Shown here one piece after another: positions 1 through 12,207 of a stretch of 64,000 bases of DNA (its first letter is position 1; each line of letters begins with the position of its first letter). Both the position numbers and the translations under genes were made by a program. Under the pieces are notes generated by a model. The model ran no database searches, was not told the DNA's origin, and saw only the letters and a list, made by a program, of their open reading frames with translations. Source of the stretch: Paracamarosporium sp. OC-R06-R3 (Eukaryota; Ascomycota; Dothideomycetes; Pleosporales; Didymosphaeriaceae); the NCBI GenBank assembly GCA_019828545.1, contig JACVRA010000191.1, forward strand, positions 1 to 64,000. Direction: 5' to 3'.

Positions 1-137
1 TTGTCCCTACACCTCTTAATCGTCCACCGTACCCGACCCCACCACATGCAGCCCCGCGCATCATGCTCGCCGCCAAACATTGAACTTTCTCAAAATCACG
101 ACGCCTCCCAAATACTAAACGCTGCAGTGCTTAAGCC

Positions 138-1690
138 ATGGTGATCAACTACAGCAAGTGGGTGAGTTCTCCCTGACCCTCCCTGTCCTGAGTATCCACA
201 TTGACGTAGCCACGTAGGACGCCCTCGAGCTCTCTGACGACAGCGACATCGAAGTGCACCCTAATGTCGACAAAAAGTCCTTCATCCGCGCCAAACAAGC
301 CCAGATTCACCAAGAGCGCGACCACCGCAGACACCAGATCAAGACGCTGAAATACGAACGCATCATCAACGACGGGCTAACCGAGCGCATCGATAAGCTC
401 TTGACGGCACTCAAATCACACAAGGACAAGGATGGCGAGAGCAATACAGACCAACTTGTATTCCAATCACTGATGGAAGGCATGATGGCCAGCGGAGAGG
501 ACAGGCCACCACCACCGCCGGAAGGCGTGCACGAGCATATCAAGGACAAGCCGACATACCCGCAGATGATGGCGAGTCTTGTGGACCAAGTAAAGAAGGA
601 GATGGACGAGAAGAAGGTTACGGACAACCGATTAGATGCCTTCATCACGGGACTAGGCGAGCACAAGGCGCGGGTGGAGGACCTGCAAAAACAGCTGCTG
701 GCCAAGCTGGCAGAGCTTGAAGCAGAAGAGAAGCGACACATCACGAGCGACGACATCCACGAGGGCTTCAACTACTCCAACGTCAAGCAAGCAGCGCCAT
801 CCTCCTCCACCGCACCCAAAAAAGCCGAGGCCTCTGTAGAACTGCTGAACCCGCCCTCTCGCCCGTCCGCCCAGCGCACCGACACAGGCCAGTCCTCGGG
901 CGCAGACGCAGACATCGAAGAAGGCACCGCCATCGCCGACACCTCCAACGACGACGACATCGAAGCGTCGCCCCTCGCAAAAGACTTCGCAAAGATAAAG
1001 CGCGGCGACTGGTCCGCCTGCCTCACCTTCATCTCGTCGCACCCGCAGATCCTCGCCGAAAAAGAAACAGACGGCCTCCTCGTCGAAGCCTTCAACGCCG
1101 AGCTCGAAGGCAAGCCCAAGCACGCAAAGCAATGCGTGCACCAGGGTCTCCTCCTACAGTACTGCAGGCAGCTCGGCGGCCGCGACGGCGTAGCGCTGTT
1201 CTTCAAGCGCGTGCAGACGAAGGACCACCAGGCGAATAAGCTGTTTAACGACGACGTCGATTCTACGTATCGCAGGATTCATGACCGCGCGGCGGAGATT
1301 AAGAGGGAGAGGGAGGAGAATGCGGGACAGGAGGGCGTCGAGCAGATTCAGCTGCATGCTGTGGATCCCAATACTACGATTAATATCCAGGTGCCGCCTA
1401 AGGAGCCTACGTCTGCGGATGAGGAGGGGAAGGCGGTGGAGGTTGCTGCACGGCAGATCTTCGAGGCGTTTCCGCCGGGGCTGCAGCGTGCGCTGGAGAG
1501 CGGGAGTCTGGATGAGGTGAATAAGGTGCTTGCTAAGATGAGTGTGGATGAGGCGGAGGAGGTCGTGGGGAAGCTGGGTGATGGGGGGATGCTGAGTTTG
1601 GAGAAGGGCGTTGTGGATGCGACGACGGATGAGGGGAAGAAGGTTATGGAGGAGATTGAGCGGTCGCATAAGATGCCGGAGCAGTCGTAG
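138..1690 (+). CDS. CDC37: Hsp90 co-chaperone Cdc37
   Basis: Cdc37 recruits client protein kinases to Hsp90 in the cytosol. Exon 1 is 138-161 and exon 2 is 218-1690, with a 56-nt GT-AG intron; the spliced product is about 498 aa. The start MVINYSKW joins DALELSDDSDIEVHPNVDK, the diagnostic Cdc37 N-terminus, which includes the conserved Ser inside the acidic SDDSD site that CK2 phosphorylates in known Cdc37 proteins. A long helical, charged N-terminal kinase-binding region follows, then a Pro/Ser/Thr linker near residues 200-250, then the Hsp90-binding middle domain (from about DFAKIKRGDW) and a C-terminal helical domain. Length fits fungal Cdc37. The ATG at 138 is chosen because only it yields the family N-terminus; the unspliced frame would begin at an internal non-ATG codon. 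Third-position base use shifts from C-rich in the first two thirds to G-rich in the last third. Confidence 0.96.
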
Positions 1691-2113
1691 AGCGAGCGAG
1701 CGAGCGTGTGGGAGTCAGTTTAAAGATATGCATGCAAGTGGGAGGGAAATTGTGGTTGTACTATAGCTGCTAATGGTACCGGAGAATCATCGCGCGCTGA
1801 GCAATGAGATACCCTTTACAATACATATGGTCTCGACATGATAAAGCCCCTTGAAAACTTGTGGAGTTGCGATTTTCATCATGCTGTGATGTAGCATGAT
1901 CAGCCGCGGATAACAACATTCCCGTCCTGTTCCTCCCCAATCCCCCACAAGTTCGAAACCAAGTACATGCTGGAAGGAGTCTTTTACAGTGTTGAACGAA
2001 AGCAAAACGATCTTATACGAGTCGAAAGCTGTTATGAGGCGGAACGGGAATCTCAAACTAACAAGCCTGACCTAGAACAAACACTCATCTGCCACACCGA
2101 CCTGACGAACACC
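1691..2113. other. Convergent 3' spacer between CDC37 and RTT103
   Basis: This 423-nt spacer separates the stops of two convergent genes and should hold both 3' UTRs. It begins with a short GAGC-rich run after the CDC37 stop. I see no further gene or repeat; small frames here lack coding character. Confidence 0.6.
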
Positions 2114-3671
2114 CTAGATCAAATCCCCAAGCGTGGAATCGATCCCATTCATCGCGGTGTCGCCTTCAAAAGCCGCAAACTCGTCCTCGGCCGCACTCCG
2201 GCTCATCTTCCTCTTCTTATACGTGCCCTGTCCATACACGCCGTTTTCCTCGGCCGACCGAGCATGCGCCAAGCTGTGCAGGAGGTCTGCGCCGGGAATA
2301 GCATTGGGCTCACCAATGGCGGTGGCAGGCTCTGAGCTTGCGACGTTCGTGCCTGCGGGAGCGGGGACGGCGACTGGCTCTACGGGATTGGCAATCGGCT
2401 CCCTGAAGACATCGTCGGGGACATCTGGCTCCTGCGCCTGCGCCTGCAAAGTGGGAGATCCAACAGGAGTGAAGGACTCGACTGGGGGCGGGGTAAGAGC
2501 CTCGACGTCAGGTCGTTCGTGGGATGATTGGGCGAGGCCTGGAAGGGGTGCGGAGGAGATCTTGTTGGTTTCTGCGGCAGATAGGCCGCTGAGGATGGCG
2601 GCTTCGACCTCGCTCTTGCGGCTTTCGATGGCGGCCTTGCGCGTCTTGAAATCTGCGACTTGGGCCTCTTCCTCCACGAGCTTGGTGCGGTTCGTTTCCA
2701 GGAGCTTTTCCAGCCCAGATACAAGCGCCTGGCGTGCTTTGATGCTATCTGCCACTGCGTTTTCTGCCAGTGCGAGTTTCTTAACCAGTCCGGCGAGCGC
2801 GGCTGCGTGCATGGGTGGCGTGGGAATGGGCGCATTGGGATTCGTGAGCTTCTCGTACTCTTGGTTTGCGGTTGTTATGGCGGGCTTCGCGGCGAGGTCT
2901 GCTTTCTGGAGAGCGGTTGCAAAGGGCTCCACGGGCTTTAGGTCGGGCGGAATGGAGGAGCCGGAGAACAGGGAGCCACCGAGCTGGCCTAGGGGTTTTC
3001 GGGTTGTTCGTGAACGGTCGACGTCTATACCGGTTAGTGTCTATGGAGAAGCAAGCAGTGATCTTGCACACACCATCAAGTGAGCGCTCAAGCTCTTCTA
3101 TGATCTGCGGTCTGAAGACCTGGCGCGATCTCCAGACTTCAAAGACTCGCCTCATTTTGGACTGTAAATCTGGTGGGGAGCCCTTGTAAGCTTGAGTGCT
3201 ACCTCCCACGATGATCGGGTCGAAGGCCTGGAGGAATCCCTCCTTCTTGCGAATCTTGGACTGCTGAACGATTTCTGATTATATGTTAGCTTCAGGAAGA
3301 AAGTAGTTTGGTTAGTGGCTCACCATTTGCGAGATAGATGAGTGTCAACTTTTTGTTCGGTGTCGATTCTTTGACTCGCTGGGACCAGAGTCCAACGATC
3401 TTGTCAGCATGTCGCCTGTGAGTGCGCGGTCAGCTTGCGTCGTGTTTTGACAATGTGCATAGTGAAGGCAGTAAATCATGATGATGAAGATAGAGATGTG
3501 GGAAGTGCTGATCGTTGCGATACAGCATGTTGGCAGACATGGGTATACGACGTAAGATCAAAGAGGGCAGTACCTGTGGAACAAGATCCACTGGCCAACG
3601 GACGAGATGGAATCTTGGGTCTCGTTCAAAGACGAAAGCTTCGCCTTCAAGCTGTCTTCGGTGAAAGCCAT
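2114..3671 (-). CDS. RTT103: CID-domain transcription termination factor, Rtt103-like
   Basis: Rtt103/RPRD proteins bind the Ser2-phosphorylated RNA polymerase II C-terminal domain and help the Rat1 exonuclease terminate transcription in the nucleus. There are four exons on the minus strand: 3574-3671, 3324-3415, 3074-3274 and 2114-3024. They sum to 434 codons (433 aa) in frame. The N-terminus begins MAFTEDSLKAKLSSLNETQ and carries the CID helices; VGQWILFHRRHADKIV and LTLIYLANEIVQQSK are typical. A helical region near residues 145-235 (KKLALAENAVADSIKAR, then EEEAQVADFKTRK) is a probable dimerising coiled coil. The C-terminal third is rich in Pro, Ala and Glu and probably disordered. The start lies in the divergent promoter shared with the clathrin light chain gene. 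Confidence 0.9.
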
Positions 3672-4081
3672 GATGTCGGGTCACACGCTGAGGCTGCCAA
3701 CAGTTGAAAGCGCAACCAGGCCTTGGAATCCGATTCTCACGCGACCCTGTGCCTCTGCGGAATGACTATGTAACCTGAAGCGCGAACTATGTAGACCAAA
3801 GCTCAAGAGCTTGCACGAACGCGGCCGTGACAGAGTCGTATTTTCACCGAGCTGCAGCTGCAATTGTGGTGGTTACGTGTGAAGTACGTTGCGCGTCGAG
3901 TTGGGTGAGCGAAGAGCTCGAGCTTCTTGGCGTCGGCCAAACGCTCCTTCCTGGCACCGCCGTTTACGTCCAAGGAGCACCGCAACGATCGCTACTTTCT
4001 CCGCAACAGACGACCCGCACTTCGCAACACACCACACAGCTACTTTCTCTTCTATAACTCACAGCACATACTTTCCACACA
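3672..4081. promoter_or_regulatory. Divergent promoter region RTT103 / clathrin light chain
   Basis: These 410 nt separate two divergent start codons and must contain both promoters. The side next to the clathrin gene has a pyrimidine-rich CT/CA leader (about 4015-4080), common before fungal housekeeping starts. No clear TATA box or named operator is visible. Confidence 0.5.
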
Positions 4082-4990
4082 ATGGCGGACCGATTCCCCT
4101 CACTAGACGAGTTCGATGCGGGTGAGACAGCTATACCAGGCCGCATCCAGCTGTAGCTTGCTAACTTATCTGAGGCCATACTGAGGCGCGCGGCGACAGC
4201 AATCTCGATCTCGTGGGCGAAGGTGGCGGCGAGCTCGACTTCGAAGCCAGAGAGCGCGCACTACTCGGCGATGCCGCAGACGAGTTCGCGACCGGAAATG
4301 ACAAGCTGGCCACAGTCGAGGACGGGGATGACGACCTGCTAGGCGGCGACTCGTCGTTCCAAGCAAACACCGGCAACGAGGAGATGCTGGGCTTTGAGAG
4401 CTCTTTCCCTGCAATTGACACAACCAACGAGGTAAGGCATACGCATTTCCTGCAGCGTCGCGGAGGGTACAAATCATACTATGGCGGTCTCCCAATTGCT
4501 TCGACAAGAGTCTAACTCTGTACAGCACATGGCACCTGGTGGTACCATTACCGGCTCCACGTTACCCTTCCTCCCCGGCCAGCCACAACCATCCTTCACC
4601 CCAGTGCGATCAGATTCGCCCGAACCAGACGTCATCCGCGAGTGGCGCGAACGCCGCGACCTTCAGATCCAGCACCGCGACGAGGTATCCGCCGAGCGCA
4701 AGAACAAGACGGTCGAGGAAGCACGGCAGAACATTGACGACTTCTACGAGAACTACAACAACAAGAAGGATAAGGAGGTGGCCAAGACACGGAAGGAGGC
4801 CGAGGAGTTCCTCGAGAGCCGCGACGACACAACCGCTGGTGGAACGAGTTGGGAACGCATTGCTAAGTTGGTGGATCTGAGCGGCAAGGGTGTGAAGGGC
4901 GGTGCGTCCGGGAGCGAGAAGCAGCGGTTCCGGGAGATTCTGCTGAGCTTGAGGAAAGACGAGAAGGCCCCTGGTGCGACCGGGTACTAG
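4082..4990 (+). CDS. CLC1: Clathrin light chain
   Basis: Clathrin light chain binds the hub of clathrin heavy chain and regulates coat assembly on endocytic and Golgi vesicles. Exons 4082-4121, 4175-4431 and 4526-4990 sum to 254 codons (253 aa), a normal fungal length. The N-terminus MADRFPSLDEFDAG is characteristic, followed by an acidic region (LLGDAADEF, DGDDDLLGGDSSF). The stretch beginning IREWRERRDLQIQHRDE starts the long heavy-chain-binding helix of charged heptads (residues about 145-205). The C-terminus ends with ERIAKLVDLSGKG and a conserved KQRFREILLSLRKDE segment. The first intron is 53 nt and the second 94 nt. The start lies in the promoter shared with RTT103. Confidence 0.95.
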
Positions 4991-7900
4991 GTGTAGCGTG
5001 ACGCGGGGCGGAAAAAAAGTGTGTTTGAGAGCGGTGGTTGCGGAGCGGGGTTTTGGAGGCGTGGGTAGCCGACAGCATTGCACTCTGTGTGGTACTACCA
5101 TCCCACAGCACTTTATAAGGAGTTTTGCACGCTGTATCTACACGTATAGATATTGTTTTTGACTTCCAAATACAAACTTACTAATGCAGCCCTTCTGACG
5201 GGCAAGGGTGAACTGTAGAAGGTCTAAGATTTGAACCTAGTGTAGGATTTGACACTTTTCGAGGTCGATTTTAACATGGATCCGTATGCGTGTTTGTAGC
5301 CTATTGGATGGCGGGGAGAAATGATTTAAGAATCGCTTGACTTTGTGAAATCGTACCATTACGATGACGGGTCTTGCGAAGTATAGGGGGATAATTCCGC
5401 TCGAATCTGCCTGCAGAGTTGTATGAGGTTTAATGAGCCTCTATCAAGGGGTTTGTCGTTAATATAGTGCTATTGTAAACAGGGCTTTGGAGGCAAGCAG
5501 TACTTGTAGATCATGTTACGTAAATATATAGGCTTTACGCGTGAGTGTTTATTTGACCTCTTCGTCTACGCTCGGAAATCACGTACCGCCTGGTAGATTT
5601 GAAAATGGGAACACTCTTGTGTCATCAGGTAAAGTAGCGTTATAATTGTGATATTTTGCTCCTGAGATAAACACCATTGAAAGTGGTTTGTGTAGTTCTT
5701 TGGAGATTGTAATAGATGTGTTGGGTTGAGTTATGCGATAGTAGGGTGAAAAAGATTTGTCTCGCGTAGGCACACTACAGGATTATATATGTAGCCTGCA
5801 AAATCGAGTCTTATATGTTGAAGGCAGTTGGTATTTCCATGGTTCTGATCCAGTCTCATTGCCAATCTGAGATATTCCCCGTTTGCCCTTAACCATGAAG
5901 CTTGCTCGTAAGTAATTCCCCTTCTCTTTCGCTAATTGCTTGTTAGGACTGAGCGAGTAGAGTCTAGCAAGCTTAACGCTTTTACACTACTAGTTGAGGG
6001 ACCGCTTTCAGGCAGGATCCCCATAACACATTTGTTCCCACGGGCTCCTAGAGCAAATTCCTGCCTGCGTAAAAAGCTGACATCTTTCTTTCGTGATGTA
6101 GTTCGCTGGTTGATAGTCTTCTATACATGGTATACCTGCAATAGAAACAGCCAATTTCATCATCTCTCCTTTCTCCTTGCGTGTCGTCTTCTCTTTCTAG
6201 TACCATTGCAAGGATCGTTCTGTATTCAAATACTAACAAAGACGAAACGTCATACCTAGATCATTAAGGTCATGGGCTCAGATTCTGCTCGTGCAACTCA
6301 TCACTGCCCACACACGCTCTGTGTCCACGTAGAAAGTAGGAGTTACACTGTGCATCAGACGCGAGGTCATCATCGCACGAAAATAGACAGGACCTACTTC
6401 CCCTTACCGTCGCGTAAAAAGCGGCATCTTTACGAAGAAAGAGACATGGCTGTAGCTGGTAAACGCAGTGTTCTGCCTAAAGGAGAGAAGTCTGCTCGGA
6501 GCAAGGGGAACGGTAGGTAAATAACAGAAGCGCGCCAAACACCCAGAATTTGTGTCCTCCGTCCCCGTTCCTGAGGAATAGATTTGTTGTCTGAGCGAGA
6601 TTGTGATGCTGTGGGTGGGTGAGTTGTGGCAGTGCAAGCAAGAACGAGCCAATAGAGTCGCTGTTGAGCTTGACGCGGTTTTGCTGGATCTACGGATTGG
6701 TTTTATGCTGCTTTGCAGGCGTGGACTAGGTAGGGTGGGAATACCGGTTCTAGCGTTCTAGCGTTTCATGGATGGGTATGGAGGGTTTGTAGAGTGTATG
6801 TATGGATTGGATATAGAAATGCATTCGCATAATCACTTTTGCGTGGACGGCTCTGAAGTTGTAGCATTTTGCTCAAGGGATGTAAATGTTCCTTAAGAAG
6901 CACGCATAGGCTGGAGATATATTTGCATTAGCATATTCAATTTTACCTCAGACGTCGTGAAGTGTTGAATCTCCGGGAGGTATTCTCGTCCACGGGCGTA
7001 AGTAGGGCACTGCTGTGCCGTACATCGTGGAGTTGCGTTGCCGGATCGGCGTGTCAGCTTAGCGAGTGAGTCATAGCTGTGTGAGTCACAGAACGGAGGG
7101 GTGGCGGAGGGTGTGTGAGGGTACTGAGGCGCTTTCTATGTGGTGCTGGGTTGTGGTAGTGGTGGGGATAGGGTTAGTTGGTTGATTTTCTTTCATGGAG
7201 AGGAAGGTGGGTGCGCGGTATGCGGGTCAAGAGATGGTAGGGCTCTTTGGGTTCGGTGTTGCTTTGGCTGAATGGTTCCTACTTGGATTGCACTTTGTTC
7301 GGTCAGTGCTGCGTCGTTGTGTGGTGGTGGTGGTAGGGTGCAGTGTATTGGGTTCGTCGAGACGGGTTTTTAGGATCATTATGTAGAGAATAACCTGGTA
7401 TGTATATCTTAGCATAAATCATGGCACCAGACGATGCGGCTGTAGACAACGCTGCACTCAAAGTGGTGGTCTGAGTGAAGGGACGCGTGAGGTCGGACGC
7501 GAAACGCGTGGCAGTGGCTACGAACGGCAATTACTCCACGACGAATGGATTTCATGACTTCAAACTTGGCCAGAAGCCTCGAAATGGCACGGCGAACATT
7601 ATTCGAGGCGATGCAGCATTTATTTCCGAGAGTTGAAGACGCGGCGTTGCGGGCGGTGGGGTGCAGGTGAGAGGGTTTGGCGGTTGCGCACGGGCCCGCG
7701 CTTCAAGTTGGATTACAACCGGGCTCGCCCCGAACAAAGTGGCAGTTGTTGGAAGTGCTGGAAAGCTGCGCTTTCAAAACTGCGCTTTCCCGCCTGATTC
7801 TGCTGTTGCTGTCGCGGCCGCCGCTGCCCCCGAAGCGGCTAGCCACGCCTGCCGCCTATTCTGTGATCCAGCGCCCCCGCCCGGCTCATAAATACCGCCG

Positions 7901-8044
7901 CCGCCCGCCAGCCTTCGACCTTTCTTGTTCTCTTCTTCTCCACCCGCTTATTCTCATCAACCCGTACACGCCGGCCCCGTTGCACGCGTCCGCGCTCCAC
8001 ACTCCAACCCATCAGAACTCCATCAACCCCATCGCACTTTCAAC
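4991..8044. other. 3-kb gene-free intergenic region, AT-rich at its left end
   Basis: No supported gene is visible between clathrin light chain and histone H4. About 5100-6950 is AT-rich with short frames full of stops, while 6950-7650 is G-rich on the + strand with many GGGT/GGTG tracts. The last 400 nt are the GC-rich H4 promoter. Frames of 60-120 codons (for example 5936-6259 and 6272-6520) show no domain, splice logic or codon bias. No tRNA with paired A and B boxes was found; a GGTTCAAATC-like string near 5227-5240 on the minus strand lacks a partner A box. Confidence 0.5.
7767..7898 (+). promoter_or_regulatory. Histone H4 upstream elements and TATA-like box
   Basis: The 9-mer TGCGCTTTC occurs twice at 14-nt spacing (7767-7775 and 7781-7789), about 270 nt before the H4 start. 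A TATA-like CATAAATA lies near 7887-7896, followed by a long CT/CA-rich leader. Paired short elements upstream of histone genes commonly coordinate S-phase expression; that role is inferred here from position and duplication alone. Confidence 0.45.
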
Positions 8045-8668
<624 letters not shown>

Positions 8669-9030
8669 GCGTCTTGCTTTCTTCTGTCTCGATCATGTGC
8701 TCTCTCGACCGTCTGCTGCACGGCTCTCGGTCAGGGCGCGTTGGATACCGTGACATGGTTTGGTGAATGGTATGGGTTCATGGTTCTCGGTCTTCGGCGT
8801 TTGATATGGATATGAGCTCATGATTTCGAATGGGTTGGCTCTGCTAGAAAGCATGAGTATCGGCGTGACTAGCCACAGTCAATATACATTTTCAGATACC
8901 CCTATTGTTCACTGCCCTGGTGATGTGAGAGTGTTTTGTGTTTGAAGCCTATACTGTGCAATCGTTTCATTAGTTTTGAGGCCTATGCGTGATAGTTCCA
9001 TGATATCCAAATATTGGTGAAGCTTGCAGC

Positions 9031-9114
9031 TTCATCGTCTGCAGTTAGGAAGAGAACGATTCATAGTCAGTTCATCGTCTGTAGCTAGCTAGGACGGGAA
9101 CAATTCATAGTCAG
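9031..9114 (+). repeat. Imperfect tandem duplication (about 40 and 44 nt)
   Basis: Copy 1 (9031-9070) and copy 2 (9071-9114) both begin TTCATCGTCTG and both end ATTCATAGTCAG. Their middles share AGGA, a short spacer and GAACRATTCATAG. Only two copies are present. They lie downstream of H4. Confidence 0.8.
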
Positions 9115-9819
9115 CATTTGCCCTACAGAAATGAAACTGCTGGACTTGTACTCTATGTTCCGTGGTTGAGCCCTACTTCGACCGGTAACTGAATTCCGGA
9201 CAGAACACAATGGATCCTTGTATAACTGACCGTCAGAACCTCGCATGCCTCACCTTGGGCACCAACGGCTTCCTTCAGCCCACAAAAGTAAAACAGAATA
9301 TGGCAGCAGTGATGTTCAGACCACGTAGCACACGAGACGTTCTTTGGTGAGAAAATGGCGCAGGCAGACTGATCTTGACACCACGTCGCAAGAGGACAGA
9401 ATGCAGCCACGAAGCAACACCTTGGTCCTCCCTCCCTGTCTAGTCTCGCTTCAAGAAACCTGTCGCGGTGGACAGAGGGCTGGGGTACAGTGCAGTAGAG
9501 TGAACCATAGCTCCACATGGGTTTACCTCGCCAACGTCATCGTGCGCACGTCCGCGGGCAGGGGTCATTCAGGTAAGCCCCGATGCACATGAGCGCTCTA
9601 GCATGGCATACGTCAAGTATCGCAAGCTGGAGCTCGTGCTGCAGTTCACAATGGACGCTCGAGTGGATGGCAGTTCCGGCTACCGAGTTGATGGCGTGGA
9701 AGGATCGGTGGGCCGTGCAACAGTCAGTGTGCGTGCGGGAGAGCTACGCATCGCATCGGCAGATCTGTCGCTCGTCGCTCGACGATGCTTGGGCTGGAGA
9801 ACCCTTTTGCGGGAGGGCT

Positions 9820-9885
9820 AGGTTAGGCTTCCGGTCTTTGGATGCCAGGGCCAGATTAGGTTTCCGGCGTCTGGATGGGCGTGCC
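9820..9885 (+). repeat. Imperfect direct repeat
   Basis: Two adjacent units share TAGGYTTCCGG, a short variable stretch and TTTGGATG or TCTGGATG followed by a GC-rich tail. Each unit is about 32-34 nt. The repeat is non-coding and about 450 nt upstream of the next gene. Confidence 0.6.
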
Positions 9886-10343
9886 TGGTTTTGACACCCA
9901 ACTACCGTACACTGCGTGCTGCTTGTTGGAGAGCTTGCGGCGTCGCTCGGTTCTGTGCCTCCCCGCGACACACGACGGAGCGACGCCGTAGCGCAGCGCA
10001 GCGTGGAAGCAGCGCCGCCCGCTAGCAACCACAGGTTGTGTCTTGCTGGGGCGGTGAATGGCTCGCTGCATGGGCTGCTTTTGCGTCTGGCCTCTGGCTT
10101 TGGGCTTCGGGCTCGGCTGATCACGCAGCTGCCTCGTGAAACTTGCACGGGCAATGACGTACGTGTGGGTGCAGCTACTCATCCCGGTTGACCCCTCCAA
10201 GGCCTGCGCCCTGCCTGACCACGACGCCAGAGCAGCCTCGCCTTAGTATCTAGCCCTCGACTCCCTCTCCTCTCTCCTTCTCTCTTCCCATCCCCCCCAG
10301 CCCGCCCCGCCCTCAAGAGCCCCATCCACCGCTGACTGCCGCC

Positions 10344-12207
10344 ATGTCGCGGCGCTACCCCACTGCCGAGCTCTACGAAGAGCGCCAGCGCGACTTCTAT
10401 CGCAATGGCGGTCGCAGCGACCGCAGCTACGACGAGCTCGACCTCGAGCTGAGGCGCGGCGGAGGAGACCCCCGCCGCAGCGTCCCCGACTTCCTCCACC
10501 AGGACTACGACCGCCGCTCCAATGCCGGCCAGCTGGTCGTGCGGGAGCGCCGAGAAGAAGACTTCGACACGCGATCGCGCAGAGGCCGCGAGGTCGAAGA
10601 AGACACCCTCGTCGTCCGTGGCGGCCGTCCGGCGCCTCCTTCCAGCGTGAGGGACGTCGAACGAGACGACATCACCATCCGCCGGAGCGAGGCTGACCGC
10701 CGCCGCCCACGGGAGGTCGACCGCGAAGAGACCGACATCACCATCCGCCATCGAGACCAGTCACGGCCTCGAGGGCCCCCGCCAGCTCGCGAGATCGAGC
10801 GCGAAGACATTGTGTTCCGTCGAGGTGGTGGCGAGCGCCCCAGGCCCCGCGAAGTCGACATTGAGCGTGAGGAGGTCAAGTTCCGAGAGCGATCTCCCGT
10901 GCGACGCCGAGAAGTCGAGAGGGACGACGTTATTTTCCGTCACGAGCATCGTGAAGACAGCCGAACTGGCCGTGACGAGCACAAAGATACTTTGGTGATT
11001 AGAAACCGCGAGAAGAGTCTGCCGCCTCCTCGCGTGCGCGGAGACTTGGTTGCAAGAGAACGGGAGGAGTTCGTTGTCCGCCGCCGGGAACCCTCTCCAC
11101 CGCCTCGCGAACGCGAAGTGATCAAAGACGAGATCATCATTCGACGTAAGGAGGAGCGTTCTCCTACCCCGCCTCCACCTCCACCTCCACCACCGCCACC
11201 AGAGCCGGAAATCCGACCGCCTATCATCCAGGAAATCATTACGCACCACAGGCACATCGATCACGGTAAGCTCATCTGATACCAGCGAACTTGCGGATTT
11301 TGACAGCATTGCAGGAGTCGAGCGTGCTCGATCACCGACCCCACCACCGCCTCCTCCCTCTCCTCCTCGAGATGAAAGCCTGGAAATCTCGATAAGACGA
11401 AACCAGTAAGTAGTCCCTCTGTGCGGTCTAGCACCAACCTAACATCCATCCAGGAGCCGCGGCCGTGGCAGGGATTTCGAAGAAGACATAACTTTCGAGC
11501 GTGAGACCATCGAGCGAACAGGCCGTGAGACCGACATAAGTCTGAGAGAGACACGGTCTCTCAGTCGACCAAGACGCGCTCGCACCGCACCAATCGACTC
11601 AGATTTTGACCAGGAAGCCGACTACTACAACCGAAAGGCCATGGAACGGGGTTACCCAGGAGAAGCGTACAATGGTGCGACCAAAGATTGGGCCATTGTA
11701 GATGTGCCACCCGGTACCAGCCGCGTCCGCATGGATGGCCTTGGCGGTGGAGCGCAAGAGATCACATGGCAACGCTACAACGGCGTGCGACGCTCCAAGT
11801 TCATCAGCGGTGAGGAGGAGATTGCGACAGATTTCGGGACTCCCGCTCCCGTGAAAGGAAAGCCCAAGGACATGTGGACGGAGATTACCAAGGATCTTGT
11901 GCTCAAAGAAGCCATTGATGCCATGGGCTATGATTACGAAGAGACGGACGACTTTTTCTATGTCATGGAATATTTGCGCTACGTGAGTTGACCCCTTGCA
12001 TGCATTCTGGCCGCCGCTAACGAGCCGCAGGAGGACGTCCTCCAACTGGTCGAGATCTCGGACGACATCCGCCGCCGCCGCAAGTCCCGCATACGCCAGA
12101 TCGAGTACGAGCGCGAGGAGATACGCGATCGCCGGCCCCGCGACTGGGACGACCGCTACTCAGAGCACGAATTCGTCCTCGATCGCCACCGCACCAGGTA
12201 CCGCTAA
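10344..12207 (+). CDS. Fungal charged-repeat protein with C-terminal DUF8035-like domain
   Basis: The molecular role is unknown. Exons 10344-11265, 11315-11405, 11454-11982 and 12031-12207 sum to 572 aa. The first 300 residues are almost entirely Arg/Glu/Asp and carry about ten variants of a short unit, RE-V/I-E/D-RE-D/E-I/V-x-FR (for example EIEREDIVFRR, VERDDVIFRH). A polyproline tract (about residues 274-285) and a second Pro/Arg-rich part follow. The C-terminal portion (about residues 420-530) looks globular: it includes YNGVRRSKFI, DMWTEITKDLVLKEAID and GYDYEETDDFFYVMEYL. The end is again charged (DIRRRRKSRIRQIE). I assign the C-terminal region to the fungal DUF8035 family from memory, which a domain search should confirm. 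The charge pattern suggests a scaffold or RNA-associated disordered protein; that is inference. Confidence 0.8.

Larger units (their letters stand above)
8669..10343. other. Intergenic region between H4 and the charged-repeat gene
   Basis: No convincing gene is visible in this 1.7-kb gap. It contains an imperfect tandem duplication at 9031-9114 and a second imperfect repeat at about 9820-9885. Frames such as 9153-9518 (-) and 9583-9894 (+) have no recognisable domain. The last 150 nt are C/T-rich and are the likely promoter and leader of the downstream gene. Confidence 0.5.

Noticed and set aside
5221..5245. Possible tRNA B box (GGTTCAAATC on the minus strand)
   Set aside because: No A box, acceptor stem or cloverleaf can be formed at proper spacing.
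5160..6950. AT-rich block as a RIP-degraded transposon
   Set aside because: I could not see terminal repeats, target-site duplication or transposase fragments; a dinucleotide calculation (TpA/ApT and CpA+TpG ratios) would decide.
9583..9894. Overlapping + strand frames between H4 and the charged-repeat gene
   Set aside because: They have no domain, lie across imperfect repeats and have no supporting splice or promoter features.
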